A program made the translations under genes and the position numbers. A DNA stretch of 64,000 nt from VXNE01 sp965217825 (GTDB lineage: Bacteria; Pseudomonadota; Gammaproteobacteria; Pseudomonadales; Azotimanducaceae): NCBI GenBank assembly GCA_965217825.1, contig OZ244571.1:4526001-4590000 (forward strand), given 5' to 3'. The notes beneath the pieces are model-generated. The model was given only the letters and a program-made list of their open reading frames with translations. It was not told where the DNA came from and searched no databases. This document shows, in pieces, positions 9,301 to 22,500 of the stretch (positions are counted from its first letter, which is position 1; each line of letters opens with the position of its first letter).

Positions 9301-10067
9301 CGGAGGACGCGCAATGGGCTGCGGTGGTGGCGCTCGCGGAGGCGCGCCGGACGGCGGCGGGCGGGCGCCCCGCCCTGGCCGCCCATGGCGCGGACCCGAC
9401 TTCCCTGAGCCTTGCCGGGGCCGGGCTGACGGATGCGGACCTCGTGGCGCTGTGGTGGTCCGGCGGTCCGCGCCCGGACCGGCGGGACGCGCCGGATGCG
9501 GGTCCGCGCCGTCCGGAGACGCGGCCGGTGGATGTGTTCGCCCTGGCCGGCCTGCGCCGGCTGGACCTGTCGGGCAACCGCCTCGCGGACGTGTCGTTGC
9601 CGGCGGACCGGCGCGGCCTCGAAAGCCTCGACCTGTCGGGCAACGCGCTCACCGACATCGCCCCGCTGTCGACCCTGACCGCGCTGCGCCGGCTCGACCT
9701 GCGCGGCAACCGCGTCGCGGACCTCGCGCCGCTGGCGTCGCTGCCGCGCCTCGAGGTGCTGCTGCTCGACGGCAACCGCATCGTGGACGCCGGCGCGCTG
9801 ACGCACCTCGGCACGCTGCGGCACCTGGGCCTGGCGGACAACGCGGTGGCGGACTTCGCGCCGCTCTCGGACCTGTGGTCGCTGCGGCGCCTGGACCTCG
9901 GCGGCAACCCGGCGACGGATCTCTCCCCGCTCGGCGACCTCGAGACGCTGGAGTGGCTGCGGGTGCCGGCGGCGAACGGCGTCCCGGCGCACCGGCTGAT
10001 CCGCCTGCGCTGGCTGTGGACCGGCCCGGTTGGTATCTGCCTCGGCTGCGGGGACGGGATGCGCTAG
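6393..10067 (+). CDS. Calx-beta / PPC / beta-propeller / LRR protein, apparently truncated at its 5' end
   Basis: 1,224 residues from a GTG start; no signal peptide and no convincing ribosome site at that GTG. The frame is open back to a TGA at 6333 and encodes the tail of a PPC domain, so the original N-terminus seems to be missing. Domains in order: Calx-beta (1-120), PPC (125-230), a shortened second PPC (240-330), Calx-beta (335-435), cadherin-like beta-sandwich (440-525), NHL/propeller-like repeats with GIW and KVYAYN motifs (535-690), the start of a cadherin domain spliced onto the end of an FN3 domain (690-750), a cysteine-containing unique segment (760-870), a SwmB-like domain (870-970), and 6-7 SDS22-type leucine-rich repeats (1040-1200). 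The end LRWLWTGPVGICLGCGD matches gene 10561-24396. Probably a surface-adhesion paralogue; it may be a decaying gene. Confidence 0.75.
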   Translation: MTSTPKPTLSVADATAAEGDALTFTVTLTLSDVPNGDVRVTWTASVESGDTATEADLGSPTTGRAYIASGQTTGTFTVGTLKDATEERDETFTVTLSDPASNAQLATVATATGTIIDDLPADTTTTGQVVGGSVASNIGTGTDKDWFAVVLAADRRYQIDLEGADTGRGTLADPALELFDAAGTSLSASDDDGGVGRNARLIYTPSAAGAYYAQASDAAGSTGGTYTLSMIVLGANGVSKADTDFAADTSTSGRVEVGGSVTGTLTAANVVDSFAVDLEAGRRYRIDLEGADTNRGTLPDPVLWKILAPGDNLIYEKGTGRTGTYTLSVRDLAVIPAALPTLSIDDASGTEADGVQFTVTLSATTTAEVTVDWTASIGSGDTAVAADLGSTTTGTATVAASATTTTFTVATADDTDAETDETFTVTLSNPSANAELGTMSTATGTIADDNADTALAGIAVNGTGIPAFLATDFAPQHGVSATTTTAAMVATAASPSATVSYSGTDADISTMDVHDVMLSNGANTVAVADKGKSAAYHLGVNRAVTADYGWKADSDFDTLKRAVNNDPRGIWYDGATATFYVSDFRDDKVYAYNTDGTRDTGKDIPVSNYPNGIWSDGTTLWVADSGPDKLFAYTLSSRAANSDEDFDTLDAAGNDDPRGLWSHGSILWATDSDDDKLYAYNLPATMTPTNNAPAFANATETRTVPETGAAVTRYAHTGLSAGETRHYRVYAVNAEGESPASSVVDATTEEEREPEGNEPSVIRTYWIGSGGSNDKSGCAGTEEFRAYWNPPLESNRTCKVADAWEADITLRGGAGDLDYTIQDSGGNPEHPELTGSVRIDGNGWLSMRVRGRFGADGWGGWSPTSSLYCWAASARVDGPLLALTWPTPRDGFAAPDGGDFAVRADGAAVAVTGAALVGRHALLTLGAPALPGQSVSVDYLGSAMHPLADADGVPVPAWTDLPAENLTGAPEDAQWAAVVALAEARRTAAGGRPALAAHGADPTSLSLAGAGLTDADLVALWWSGGPRPDRRDAPDAGPRRPETRPVDVFALAGLRRLDLSGNRLADVSLPADRRGLESLDLSGNALTDIAPLSTLTALRRLDLRGNRVADLAPLASLPRLEVLLLDGNRIVDAGALTHLGTLRHLGLADNAVADFAPLSDLWSLRRLDLGGNPATDLSPLGDLETLEWLRVPAANGVPAHRLIRLRWLWTGPVGICLGCGDGMR
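9003..10067 (+). repeat. SwmB-LRR module, copy 1
   Basis: This encodes the approximately 350-residue C-terminal module that also ends the neighbouring giant gene at 23340-24396. Long runs of DNA match with scattered substitutions, at about 93-95% by eye. A hypervariable stretch (about 9300-9530) between the SwmB-like domain and the leucine-rich repeats is much less conserved. Confidence 0.85.
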
Positions 10068-10560
10068 GGCTCGTGCGGGCCGGGGGCCGGACCTTCGAAA
10101 CCGCTTCCCGGCGCGGCACCAGCCACTTCGCCGCCCCCGCACCGACGTGGTCCGGCGACATGGGGACGAGTTCTACGCCGTCTCCCGGGTCTTTCGCGCC
10201 GCGGCCGCAGTCCCCGGCCCCGGGCATTGCCGATCCATTTTTTTAGAATATTAATATTTGTCCATATTAACTTTTATTCATATGATAGAAGGAGATATTT
10301 GATTAACAGATACGGAGTAGTTGCCCCGGGCAAGTCGAGGGAACGACGGTCGGGGCGGGACATTCCCGGGGACGGTGCGCATGGTCGACCAGAGATTCGA
10401 ACGCTGCCCGGCCGTTGTGGGCGGGGGCACGTTCGACCGCCCCCGAGACGGGGCGCACGGGGACGGCGGGGCCGTAACGCGCGGCTCGGCCTCGTGCCCC
10501 GGCACCGCTGCTTTCGGGCACGGGTAACGCCGACCGTTCGCGCCGACGACGTTGCCAGGA
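10068..10560. other. Intergenic region with AT-rich island
   Basis: This lies between two plus-strand giant genes. Bases 10238-10315 form an AT-rich island containing a good sigma70-type promoter candidate; the remainder is GC-rich leader sequence without a convincing gene. A 7-bp inverted repeat (CGTGCCC at 10493, GGGCACG at 10516) lies in the leader. No terminator with a T-run was seen after the stop at 10067. Confidence 0.55.
10258..10286 (+). promoter_or_regulatory. Candidate sigma70 promoter for the 10561 gene
   Basis: TTGTCC (10258-10263), a 17-base spacer, then TATGAT (10281-10286): four of six and five of six consensus bases at the ideal distance, inside an AT-rich island. Initiation near 10293 would give a leader of about 270 bases before ATG 10561. 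The call rests on pattern match alone. Confidence 0.5.
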
Positions 10561-13500
10561 ATGCCGCCTCGGACCGGCCTGCGCGCGACGGCTCCGCGCC
10601 CGGAGCGCCGCGCGGGACGTGAACGCGCCGAACGCGGTGCGGATGTCCGGCAGCGGACGGTCGCCGCCGCCGCGGCGCTCGTCCTCCTCGCGTCGCTGCT
10701 GCTCCCCAATTCCGCGCACGCCGACGCGGAGATCTGGACCGCGGACCTGGTGGTGGGGTCGGACGACACCAGCCAGGGATTCCTGACTTTACCGCCGCGC
10801 GGCTCGCTGAGCGACACGACGTTCGAAGCCGGCGGGGTCGCGTTCACGTTCCGGGCGCTGTTCGCGAGGCAGGAAGGGGCCAGGGCATGGATCTGCGTGT
10901 CGTTCCAGACGGGCTACACGGTCGACCATGCGGCGGCAACCGCCGTCAGCACGCTCACGCTCGACATCGGCGGCCATGGCCTGGCGTTCGAAAGGGTACA
11001 ACAGGGGCGGTATCCGTACTACGGCGACTACTGCTGGTTTGTCGGCGAATCGATCGAGGACACCGGTTTCGACCTGGGTTCGACCCTCACGGCGAGCATC
11101 GTGACCAGCGCACCGCAGCCGACGGCCGAGATCGTGTCCGGCCCGCGGGACGCGACGGCGTACCGCGCCGGCGAGATCATTCGCGTGATCCTGTCGTTCG
11201 AGGAGGACGTGCGGGTGTCGGGCAGCCCGCAGCTCGAGCTCGAGGTCGGCGCCCTGACGCGGCTCGCCGCCCACGTGCCGGCCCGCCGCGGCCCGACCGC
11301 CGCCTTCCAGTACACCGTGACGGCCGCCGACGCCGACGCCGACGGCGTGAGCATCCGCGCCAACACCGATGAGTCGAACCCGTCCCTGGTGCTCAACGAC
11401 GGCGCGTTCCAATGGGTGTCCTTCCTGCGCGGCGAATTCGTCCACCTCGGGTTCGGCGCGGTTCCCGCCCGCGCCCGGCACGCCGTGGACGGTCCGAATG
11501 CGGACACGACCGCACCCACCCTGTCGGCGGCGACGGTCCGCTACGACCGGCTCGTCCTCACCTACAGCGAACCCCTGCGCAGCGATCCGCAGATGATGTC
11601 GGGAGTCGCCACCTCGGCCTGGTCGGTGACCGTGAACGGCACCGGGGTTGCACTGAGGTCGGTATTCCCCGGCACCTTGGAAGGGGTGTACCTGGTGCTG
11701 CAGTCCCCGGTGGACCACGACGACGTGGTCACCGTCAGCTCGTCCGTCCTGATGCAGGACCGGGCCGCGACCCCGAACACCGAGCCTGCCCTGCTCGACG
11801 GGCGCGGCGTGACGAACGAGACACCCGCCACGAGACCGGAGGTGGAGATCACGGCCGACGACGACGAATGGTTCGAGGGCGTGCCGATCATGCTGACGGT
11901 GACCCGGACCGGCGCAGCCGCCGACCGGCTCAGGGTCAGCGTCCACTACAGCCACCCCCTCCTGCTCGGCCTGGCGTTCCCGTTCGTGTACCTGGAGCCG
12001 GGCGAGAACTCGGCGCAACTGACGGTGCCGACGAAACGCCGGCGGCCGGCGGGGGACCGCCCTCTGGTCATCTCCCTGGTGCCGGACCATGCATACGTCA
12101 TCGGCGCCGCGGGCAGCGCGAGCGTCACGGTCAAGGACGCGGACCTGCCGGTCACGGTATCGACCGGGGCAAGCCTGAACATCGCCAACGAAGCCGACTT
12201 TGCGGGCGTGATCGACTACGTGAGCGTCGTTGCCGAGGCGGAGGAGGAGAGCGACGTGCCGCCCGAGTTCCGGTTCCTCTTCTCGACCGAAGAGGGGACC
12301 GCCGAGAGGAACAAGGACTACCGGGCGGTGGATCATCGGATCGGGTTTCGCGCCGAGGACTTCGTGCTCGTGCCGAGGCGGCTCGGCGGCCAGGACGTGG
12401 AGCTCTGGCGGGCGGTACGCCGAATAGCCATCGAGTATCTCGGCGACGACGAGGTCGAGGGGAACGAGGACTTCACCGTCTGGCTCGAGCCCGACAGCAC
12501 CACCCCCGAGAGCGTCACCTTCTTCGAGAAGCCGCTGCGGGTGATCATCGTGGACCACGACCTCGACATCGACGTCGCGATCCGGGATCCGCCGGAGCGG
12601 ATCGCCGAGAACGCGGGCCAGAGCCACATCGAGCTGTCGGCGACCGTGCGGCAGCCCGAGACGCGCGCGGTCTCCTCCGGCGTGCGGCTCACGCTCGAGG
12701 AGGATTCGGCGACGGTCCCGGGGGACGTCGCCTGGGCCCGGTCGAACTCGAAGACGGTCTCCGTGGACCTCCCGGCCAGCCTCTACCGGCAGGTCGAGGA
12801 GAACGGAGTGACCCGCTGGCGAGCGGTTATCAGCGTGACGTTGCGCATCCACGACGACGACATCGAGGAGGAACGCGAACGGTTCCGGGTGAGGCTGAGG
12901 AAGGACCGGCAGGCGCCCAACGACGGATACATCGAGATCGACAGCGCCACGAACTCGGCGCGGGTGACGATCGTCGACGACGACCGGCGCGGGCTCGTGG
13001 TGAACCCGACCGCTCTCGATCTCGCGCCCGGCGGACAGGGCAGCTACACCGCGGCGCTCGCCTCGGCGCCCACCGCCGACGTGACGGTGACCGCCTCCGT
13101 GCCGGACGCCGATGCCGGCGTCGTGTCCCTGTCGCCATCCACGCTCGCCTTCGCGCCGGAGAACTGGGGCGCACCGCAGTCGGTGACCGTCACCGCGGCG
13201 GCCGACGCGGACGGCCGGAGCGTCGAGATCGCGAACACGGCCGCCGGCGGCGACTACGCCGACGTCGGGCCGGTCGCGGTGGCGGTGGAGATCGCCGAGG
13301 GCGCGAAGCAGCCGCCGCTCCCGGCGCTCGCGGTGGGCGATGCGGCGGCGTCGGAAGCGGACGCGGAGATCGCCTTCGCGGTGTCCCTCGACGCCGCGAG
13401 CACCCGCGAGGTGACCGTGCGCTACGCGACCGGGAACGGCACCGCCGAGGCGGGCGCCGACTTCACCGGGACGGCCGGCGTGTTGACCTTCGCGGCCGGG

Positions 13501-16500
13501 GAGACCCGCCGGACCGTCGACGTACCGGTCATCGACGACAACGCCGCGGAGCCGGCCGAGAGCTTCTCGCTGCGTCTCACGGCGCCGGCGAACGCGGTGC
13601 TCGGCGACGCCCTCGGGATCGGGCGGATCAGCGACGACGACGCGCTTCCCATGCTCAGCGCCCATGACGCCATCGCATCCGAGGGCGCCGGCACCATCGA
13701 CTTCGACGTCACCTTGTCGGCGCCGAGCGGCAGGGCGGTGACGGTGCAGGTGCGGACCGAGGACGGCAGCGCGGTGCATGGACACGACTACCGCGCCGTC
13801 GTCGGCGAGTTGCGCTTCGCCCCCGGGGAGGTCCACCGCGTGATCGGCGTGCCGGTGATCGACGACGCGGTGGACGAGGTGGACGTGGAGACGATCGGTT
13901 TCACGTTGAGCGGCCCGGCGAACGCGACGGTTGCCGACGGCGCCGGAACGGCAACCGGCTCGATCCGCGACAACGACGTGGCCCCCGTCGTTTCGGCTGC
14001 GGACACGACCGCGGCCGAAACGGGTGGCGAGATGGTCTTCGCCGTGGTGCTGACCGGCAGGACGGAAAGCACGGTGACCGTGGACTACGAGACCGTGGAC
14101 GTGTCCGCGACCGCGGGAAGCGACTACCGGCACGAGTCGGGAACGCTGACCTTCGCGCCCGGCGAGGCGGCCAGGTCCGTCGCCGTCACGCTGCTCCAGG
14201 ACGCCCTGGAGGAGGGGGACGAGGTGCTGACCCTGACGCTGGACGACGCGCAGAACGCCCGGCTCGGGGCATCGGGCGACGGCACGATCCGCGACGGCGG
14301 CGCTCCGGCGCTGCGCATCGCGGACGCCACCGCGGCGGAGGCAGCGGGGGAGATCGAGTTCGTGGTGACCGCCTCGGGAGCGGTCGCGCGCGAAATGCGG
14401 GTGGACTACGCGACCCGCGACGGCACCGCCACCGCCGGTCTGGACTACACGGCGTCGCAGGACACGCTGGTGTTCGCGGTCGGCGAGGCGGCGAAGACCA
14501 TCCGGGTGCCGGTTCTGACGGACGCCTTGTCCAACGAGGGCCTGGAGACGCTCGACGTCGTGCTGAGCAACGCGGCGAACGCCACCCTGGCGGACGCCGA
14601 GGCGACGGGCACGATATCGGACGCGGCGCTGCCGCGGCTCACGGTGTCCGACACGTCGGTCGAGGAAGGCGACGACGCGGTGTTCACGGTGAGCCTGTCG
14701 GACGCGGCGGCGCAGGATGTCTCCTTTCGGTACAGGACCGCGGACGGGTCCGCGACGGCCGGGGCCGACTACACGCAGGCGAGTGGCAGCCTGACGATAC
14801 CCGCGGCTGGGACCGCCGCGAGCATCACGGTCGCGACGGTCGAGGACGGCCTCGACGAGGACGAAGAGACGTTCCGGTTCAGCCTGGAGCAGCCGTTGTT
14901 TGCGACGATCGAGCAGGGCGCGGCCACCGGGACGATCAGGGACGGCGACGCCAGCCCCACCCTGAGCGTGGCAAACGTGAACGCGGACGAAGGCGAATCG
15001 CTCCGGTTCGCGGTGACGCTGTCGGCGGCGAGCGCGCTCGAGGTCGCCGTGGATTTCGAGACCGCGGACGGGACCGCGGTGTCGCCCGCCGACTACACCG
15101 AAACGAACGGCAGGCTGACGTTCGCGCCCGGCGTGGTCGAACGGGTGGTTTCGGTCCCGGTGTACCAGGATCGGCTCGACGAGGACACCGAGCACCTCGC
15201 GCTCGTACTGAAGTCGCCGACGAACGCCGGGTTCGACGGGGTCGAAGAGTTCGCGAGGGGCTTCATCCTGGATGACGACGCCCCGCCGGTTCTGGAGCTG
15301 GTCGTCGACCCGATCGAAGTCTCGGAGCGGGGCGAGACGAGCGCGGTGCTCACCGTGGGGATCGTCGGCGACTCGACGTTCGCGGAGGACACGAGGGTCG
15401 ACCTGGAGGTGTCCGGGCCGGCGCAAGCGGGCGCGGACTACCGCCTGACCGACGCCGGCGGAAACGCGCTCGCGGCCCCCTACCGGCTCCTGCTGCCCGC
15501 CGGCGCGGCGTCGGTGGCCGCGCGGATCCGGGCCATCGACGACGACGTGGACGACGACGCGGAAACCGTCGCGATCCAGGCGAAGCTGGGCCGAGCCAAT
15601 GTCGGATCCGCGCGCACGCTCCGGATCGCGGACGACGACGAGGCGGGGGTGGTGGCGAATCCGGCCGCGCTGACGCTGCCGGAAGGCGGGACGAAGACCT
15701 ACACCGTGGCGCTCGCGAGCGAGCCGACGGGGAACGTCGCGGTGACGGTTTCGAGCGACAACACCGACGTGACCGCCGGCGGGCCGCTGACCTTCACCGC
15801 CTCGGACTGGCGCACGCCGCAGACCGTGACCGTGACGGCGGCGCAGGACGGCGACGCGACGGACGACGCCGCGACGCTCGCGAACACCGCCGAGGGAGGC
15901 GGCTACGGCGGCGAGTCGGCCGACGTGGCGGTGACCGTGACGGACGACGAGACGGCGCCGACGGCGATCACCCTCGCCGTGTCGCCGGCCTCGGTGGCGG
16001 AGGACGACGGCGGAACGACGGTGACCGTGACGGCGACGCTGGACGGGAGCGCAACGCTGGGCGCCGCGACGGCGGTACGGGTCTCGGTGGGCGGCGGGAC
16101 GGCGACCTTGGGCACCGACTACACGGCGGTGGATGCGTTCACGGTGACCATCGGGGCGAACGCGTCGTCAGGGACCGGGACGTTCACCCTCACGCCGACG
16201 AACGACACCATCGCCGAGGGCGAGGAGACGATCGACGTGACCGGCATGGCCACCGGGTTCACGGTGACCGGGGCGCAGGTGGCGCTGACCGACGACGTGC
16301 CGTCGGTGACGGTCGGCTTCGCGCGGGCGTCCTACACGGTGGACGAGGGCGCCTCGGTGACGGTGACGGTGGTGCTGTCCGCGGTCCCGGAACGCGAGGT
16401 GGAGGTGGCGCTCACGCACGCTGCGCAGGGCGGCACGACGCCGGCGGACTACTCGGGGGTGCCTGACAGCGTCACGTTCGCGTCCGATGAGACATCGCAG

Positions 16501-19500
16501 ACGTTCTCGTTCACCGCGGCGGCCGACGACGTGGACGACGACGGCGAGAGCGTGCTGCTGGGCTTCGGGACGCCGCTGCCCGACCGGGTGTCGGCGGGGG
16601 CGACCGCGGCCAGCACGGTGTCGATCACCGACGACGACGTCCCGCCGGTGGAGGTGTTCTTCGAGCCCGACGCCTACACCGTCGCGGAGGGCTCGACGGT
16701 GACGGTGACCGTGAAGTTGTCCGCCGACCCCGAGCGCGAGGTGGCCGTGCGGCTCACTGACGCCGGCCAGGACGGCGCGTCGGGGTTGGACTATTCGACG
16801 CCGCCCACCCGCCTGGTCTTCGACCCCGGCGAGACCGTCCAGTCGTTCCCGTTCACCGCCGCCGCCGACGGCGACGACGATGACGGCGAGAGCGTGCTCT
16901 TGGGCTTTGGCGCCCTGCCCGACCGGGTGTCGGCGCCGGACACCACCGCGCGGCCGGCGTCGGCGACCGTGAGCATCACCGACGACGACGATCCGGCGGT
17001 GACCGTCAGCTTCGGAGCGTCGTCCTACACGGTGGCGGAGGGCGGCACGGTGACGGTCACCGTGGAGCTGTCGGCGGCCCCCGAGCGCGAGGTGGAGGTG
17101 CCGATCACCCACACCGCCCAGGGCGACACGACCGCCGCGGACTACTCCGGCGTGCCCACCAGCATCACGTTCGCGTCCGACGACACCGAGAAGACCTTCA
17201 CGTTCACGGCGGCGACCGACGACGCGGACGACGACGGCGACTTGGTGCTGCTGGGCTTCGGGACGCCGCTGCCCGCAGACGTCACCGCCGGGGCGACCGA
17301 CCAAGCCACCGTGTCGATCACCGACAATGACGACCCGGCGGTGACCGTCAGCTTCGGAGCGTCGTCCTACACGGTGGCGGAAGGCGGCACGGTGACGGTC
17401 ACCGTGGAGCTGTCGGCGGCCCCGGAGCGCACTGTGGAGATACCGCTCACCCACACCCCGCAGGGCGACACGACCACCGCGGACTACTCCGGCGTCCCAA
17501 CCAGCGTCACGTTCGCGTCCGACGACACCGAGAAGACCTTCACGTTCACGGCGGCGGCCGACGATGCCGACGACGACGGCGACTCGGTGCTGCTGGGCTT
17601 CGGGACGCCGCTGCCCGCAGACGTCACCGCCGGGGCGACCGACCAGGCCACCGTGTCGATCACCGACAATGACGACCCGGCGGTGACCGTCAGCTTCGAA
17701 GCGTCGTCCTACACGGTGGCGGAAGGCGGCACGGTGACGATCACCGTGGAGCTGTCGGCGGCCCCGGAACGCGAGGTGGAGGTGCCGCTCACCCACACCC
17801 CGCAGGGCGACACGACCGCCGCGGACTACTCCGGCGTGCCCACCAGCGTCACGTTCTCCAGCGATGACACGGAGAAGACCTTCACCTTCACGGCGGCGGC
17901 GGACGACGCGGACGACGACGGCGAGAGCGTGCTGCTGGAGTTCGGGACGCCGCTGCCCGCAAGCGTCACCGCCGGGGCGACCGACCAGGCCACCGTGTCG
18001 ATCACCGATGACCCCGCCGACGTGCCGTCGGTACAGGTGTCGTTCGGAGCGTCGTCCTACACGGTGGCGGAGGGCAGCACGGTGACGGTCACCGTGGAGT
18101 TGTCCGCGGCCCCCGAGCGCGAGGTGGAGGTGCCGCTCACGCACACCCCGCGGGGCGACACGACGACCGCGGACTACTCCGGCGTCCCAACCAGCGTCAC
18201 GTTCGCGTCCGACGACACCGAAAAGACCTTCACGTTCACGGCGGCGGCCGACGACGCGGACGACGACGGCGAGAGCGTGCTGCTGGGCTTCGGGACGCCG
18301 CTGCCCACAAGCGTCACCGCCGGGGCGACCGACCAGGCCACCGTGACGATCACCGACAATGACGACCCGGCGGTGACCGTCAGCTTCGGGGCGTCGTCCT
18401 ACAGCGTCGCCGAGGGCAGCACGGTGACGGTGACGGTGGAGCTGTCGGCGGCCCCCGAGCGCACTGTGGAGGTACCGCTCACCCACACCGCCCAGGACGA
18501 CACGACCGCCGCGGACTACTCCGGCGTACCCACCAGCGTCACGTTCGCGTCCGACGAGACATCGCAGACCTTCACGTTCACGGCGGCGGACGACGACGCG
18601 GACGACGACAGCGACTCGGTGCTGCTGGGCTTCGGTACGCCGCTGCCCGACGACGTGTCGGCGGGGGCGACCGCGACCAGCACCGTGTCGATCACCGACG
18701 ACGACGTGCCGTCGGTGGAGGTGAGCTTCGGGGCGTCGTCCTACACGGTGGCCGAGGGCGCCTCGGTGACGGTCACCGTGGAGCTGTCGGCGGCCCCGGA
18801 ACGCGAGGTGGAGGTGCCGCTCACCCACACCCCGCAGGGCGACACGACCGCCGCGGACTACTCCGGCGTGCCCACCAGCGTCACCTTCGCGTCCGACGAC
18901 ACCGCGAAGACCTTCACGTTCACCGCGGCGGTCGACGAAGTGGACGACGACGGCGACTCGGTGCTGCTGGGCTTCGGGACGCTGCCCGACGACGTGTCGG
19001 AGGGCAGCCCCGACGAGGCGACGGTCACCATCACCGACGACCCCGCCGACGTTCCGTCGATGCAGGTGTCGTACGGGGCGTCGTCCTACAGCGTCGCCGA
19101 GGGCAGCACGGTGACGGTGACGGTGGAGCTGTCGGCGGCCCCCGAGCGCACTGTGGAGATACCGCTCACCCACACCCTGCAGGGCGACACGACCGCCGCG
19201 GACTACTCCGGCGTGCCCACCAGCGTCACCTTCGCGTCCGACGAGACATCGCAGACCTTCACGTTCACGGCGGCGGCCGACGACGCGGACGACGACGGCG
19301 ACTCGGTGCTGCTGGGCTTCGGGACGCCGCTGCCCGATGGAGTCACCGCGGCCTCCCCCACCACCGCGACCGTGAGCATCACCGACAACGACGACCCGGC
19401 GGTGACCGTCAGCTTCGGAGCGTCGTCCTACACGGTGGCGGAAGGCGGCACGGTGACGATCACCGTGGAGCTGTCGGCGGCCCCGGAGCGCACTGTGGAG

Positions 19501-22500
19501 GTGCCGCTCATCCACACCCCGCAGGGCGACACGACCGCCGCGGACTACTCCGGCGTCCCAACCAGCGTCACGTTCGCGTCCGACGACACCGAGAAGACCT
19601 TCACCTTCACGGCGGCGGACGACGACGCGGACGACGACAGCGAGAGCGTGCTGCTGGGCTTCGGCGCGCTGCCCGACGACGTGTCGGAGGGCAGCCCCGA
19701 CGAGGCGACGGTCACCATCACCGACGACCCCGCCGACGTTCCGTCGGTGCAGGTGAGCTTCGCGCAGGCGTCCTACAGCGTCGCCGAGGGCGGCACGGTG
19801 ACGGTCACCGTGGATCTGTCGGCGGCCCCGGAGCGCACTGTGGAGGTGCCGCTCACCCACACCCCGCAGGGCGACACGACCACCGCGGACTACTCCGGCG
19901 TGCCCACCAGCGTCACGTTCGCGTCCGACGACACGGAGAAGACCTTCACCTTCACGGCGGCGGCCGACGACGCGGACGACGACAGCGATTCGGTGCTGCT
20001 GGGCTTCGGCGCGCTTCCCGACGACGTGTCGGCGGGGGCGACCGCGACCAGCACCGTGTCGATCACCGACGACGACGTGCCGACGGTGCAGGTGTCGTAC
20101 GGGGCGTCGTCCTACAGCGTCGCCGAGGGCAGCACGGTGACGGTGACGGTGGAGCTGTCGGCGGCCCCGGAACGCGAGGTGGAGGTGCCGCTCACGCACA
20201 CCCCGCAGGACGACACGACCGCCGCGGACTACTCCGGCGTGCCCACCAGCGTCACGTTCTCCAGCGATGACACGGAGAAGACCTTCACCTTCACGGCGGC
20301 GGCGGACGACGCGGACGACGACGGCGAGAGCGTGCTGCTGGAGTTCGGGACGCCGCTGCCCGCAAGCGTCACCGCCGGGGCGACCGACCAGGCCACCGTG
20401 TCGATCACCGATGACCCCGCCGACGTGCCGTCGGTACAGGTGTCGTTCGGAGCGTCGTCCTACACGGTGGCGGAGGGCAGCACGGTGACGGTCACCGTGG
20501 AGTTGTCCGCGGCCCCCGAGCGCGAGGTGGAGGTGCCGCTCACGCACACCCCGCGGGGCGACACGACGACCGCGGACTACTCCGGCGTCCCAACCAGCGT
20601 CACGTTCGCGTCCGACGACACCGAAAAGACCTTCACGTTCACGGCGGCGGCCGACGACGCGGACGACGACGGCGAGAGCGTGCTGCTGGGCTTCGGGACG
20701 CCGCTGCCCACAAGCGTCACCGCCGGGGCGACCGACCAGGCCACCGTGACGATCACCGACGACCCCGCCGACGTTCCGTCGGTGCAGGTGTCGTTCGGAG
20801 CGTCGTCCTACACGGTGGCCGAGGGCGGCACGGTGACGGTGACGGTGGAACTGTCGGCGGCCCCGGAACGCGAGGTGGAGGTGCCGCTCACCCACACCGC
20901 GCAGGGCGACACGACCACCGCGGACTACTCCGGCGTGCCGACCAGCGTCACCTTCGCGTCCGACGACACGGAGAAGACCTTCACGTTCGCCGCGGCGGCC
21001 GACGACGCCGACGACGACAGCGACTCGGTGCTGCTGGGCTTCGGCGCGCTGCCCGACGACGTGTCGGCGGGGGCGACCGCGACCAGCACCGTGTCGATCA
21101 CCGACGACGACGTGCCGTCGGTGGAGGTGTCGTACGGGGCGTCGTCCTACAGCGTCGCCGAGGGCAGCACGGTGACGGTCACCGTGGAGCTGTCGGCGGC
21201 CCCGGAGCGCACTGTGGAGGTACCGCTCACCCACACCCCGCAGGGCGACACGACCGCCGCGGACTACTCCGGCGTGCCCACCAGCGTCACGTTCGCGTCC
21301 GACGACACCGAGAAGACCTTCACGTTCACCGCGGCGGCCGACGACGTGGACGACGACAGCGACTCGGTGCTGCTGGGCTTCGGGACGCCGCTGCCCGATG
21401 GAGTCACCGCGGCCTCCCCCACCACCGCGACCGTGAGCATCACCGACGACGACGACCCGCAGGTGGAGGTGAGCTACTCCCAGGCGTCCTACAGCGTCGC
21501 CGAGGGCAGTTCGGTGACCGTCACCGTCGAGCTGTCCGCTGACCCCGAACGCGAGGTGGAGGTGCCGCTCACCCACACCCCGCAGGGCGACACGTCCACG
21601 GCGGACTACTCCGGGGTGCCAACCAGCGTCACGTTCGCGTCGGACGACACGGAGAAGACCTTCACGTTCACGGCGGCGGCCGACGACGCGGACGACGACG
21701 GCGACTCGGTGCTGCTGGGCTTCGGCGCGCTGCCCGACGACGTGTCGGCGGGGGCGACCGCGACCAGCACCGTGTCGATCACCGACGACGACGTGCCGGC
21801 GGTGCAGGTGTCGTACGGGGCGTCGTCCTACAGCGTCGCCGAGGGCGGCACGGTGACGGTCACCGTGGAGCTGTCGGCGGCCCCGGAACGCGAGGTGGAG
21901 GTGCCGATCACCCACACCGCCCAGGGCGACACGACCGCCGCGGACTACTCCGGCGTGCCGACCAGCGTCACGTTCGCGTCGGACGACACCGAGAAGACCT
22001 TCACGTTCGCCGCGGCGGCCGACGACGCGGACGACGACGGGGACTCGGTGCTGCTGGGCTTCGGAACGCCGCTGCCCGCAGACGTCACCGCCGGCGCGAC
22101 CGACCAGGCCACCGTGACGATCACCGACGACGACGCGCCGCAACGGACGGTGTCGTTCGACAAGCAGTTCTTCACCGTGGGTGAGGGCTCGCATCGAGTC
22201 CTGATGCAGGTGGATTTGAGCAGCGCCGTGAATCACGAAGTGACGATCCCTGTGACGACGACACACGGCAACGGGACGGAGGCGAGCGACTACGACCTCG
22301 CGGTCACCAGTGCGGAGGATTACTACGCGGGGAACGCCACGTGGATACCCCTGCACGCGGGCCTGATCTTCACGCCGGCCGAGACGGCGAAGATCGTCCG
22401 GGTGACCGCGGTGGACGACAGCATCATGGAGGATGACGAAATCCTGGAACTGGGGTTCGGCACGCTGCCGGAGGGGATTTCCCCCGGCTCGATCCGCGTG

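Noticed and set aside
10395..10430. GTTCGAATCT-like string that resembles a tRNA T-loop on the minus strand
   Set aside because: The flanking bases do not pair as a T-stem and no acceptor, D or anticodon arm can be built around it.
10493..10522. 7-bp inverted repeat as a terminator after the 6393 gene
   Set aside because: The loop is 16 bases, there is no T-run, and it lies more than 400 bases after the stop and downstream of a promoter candidate.
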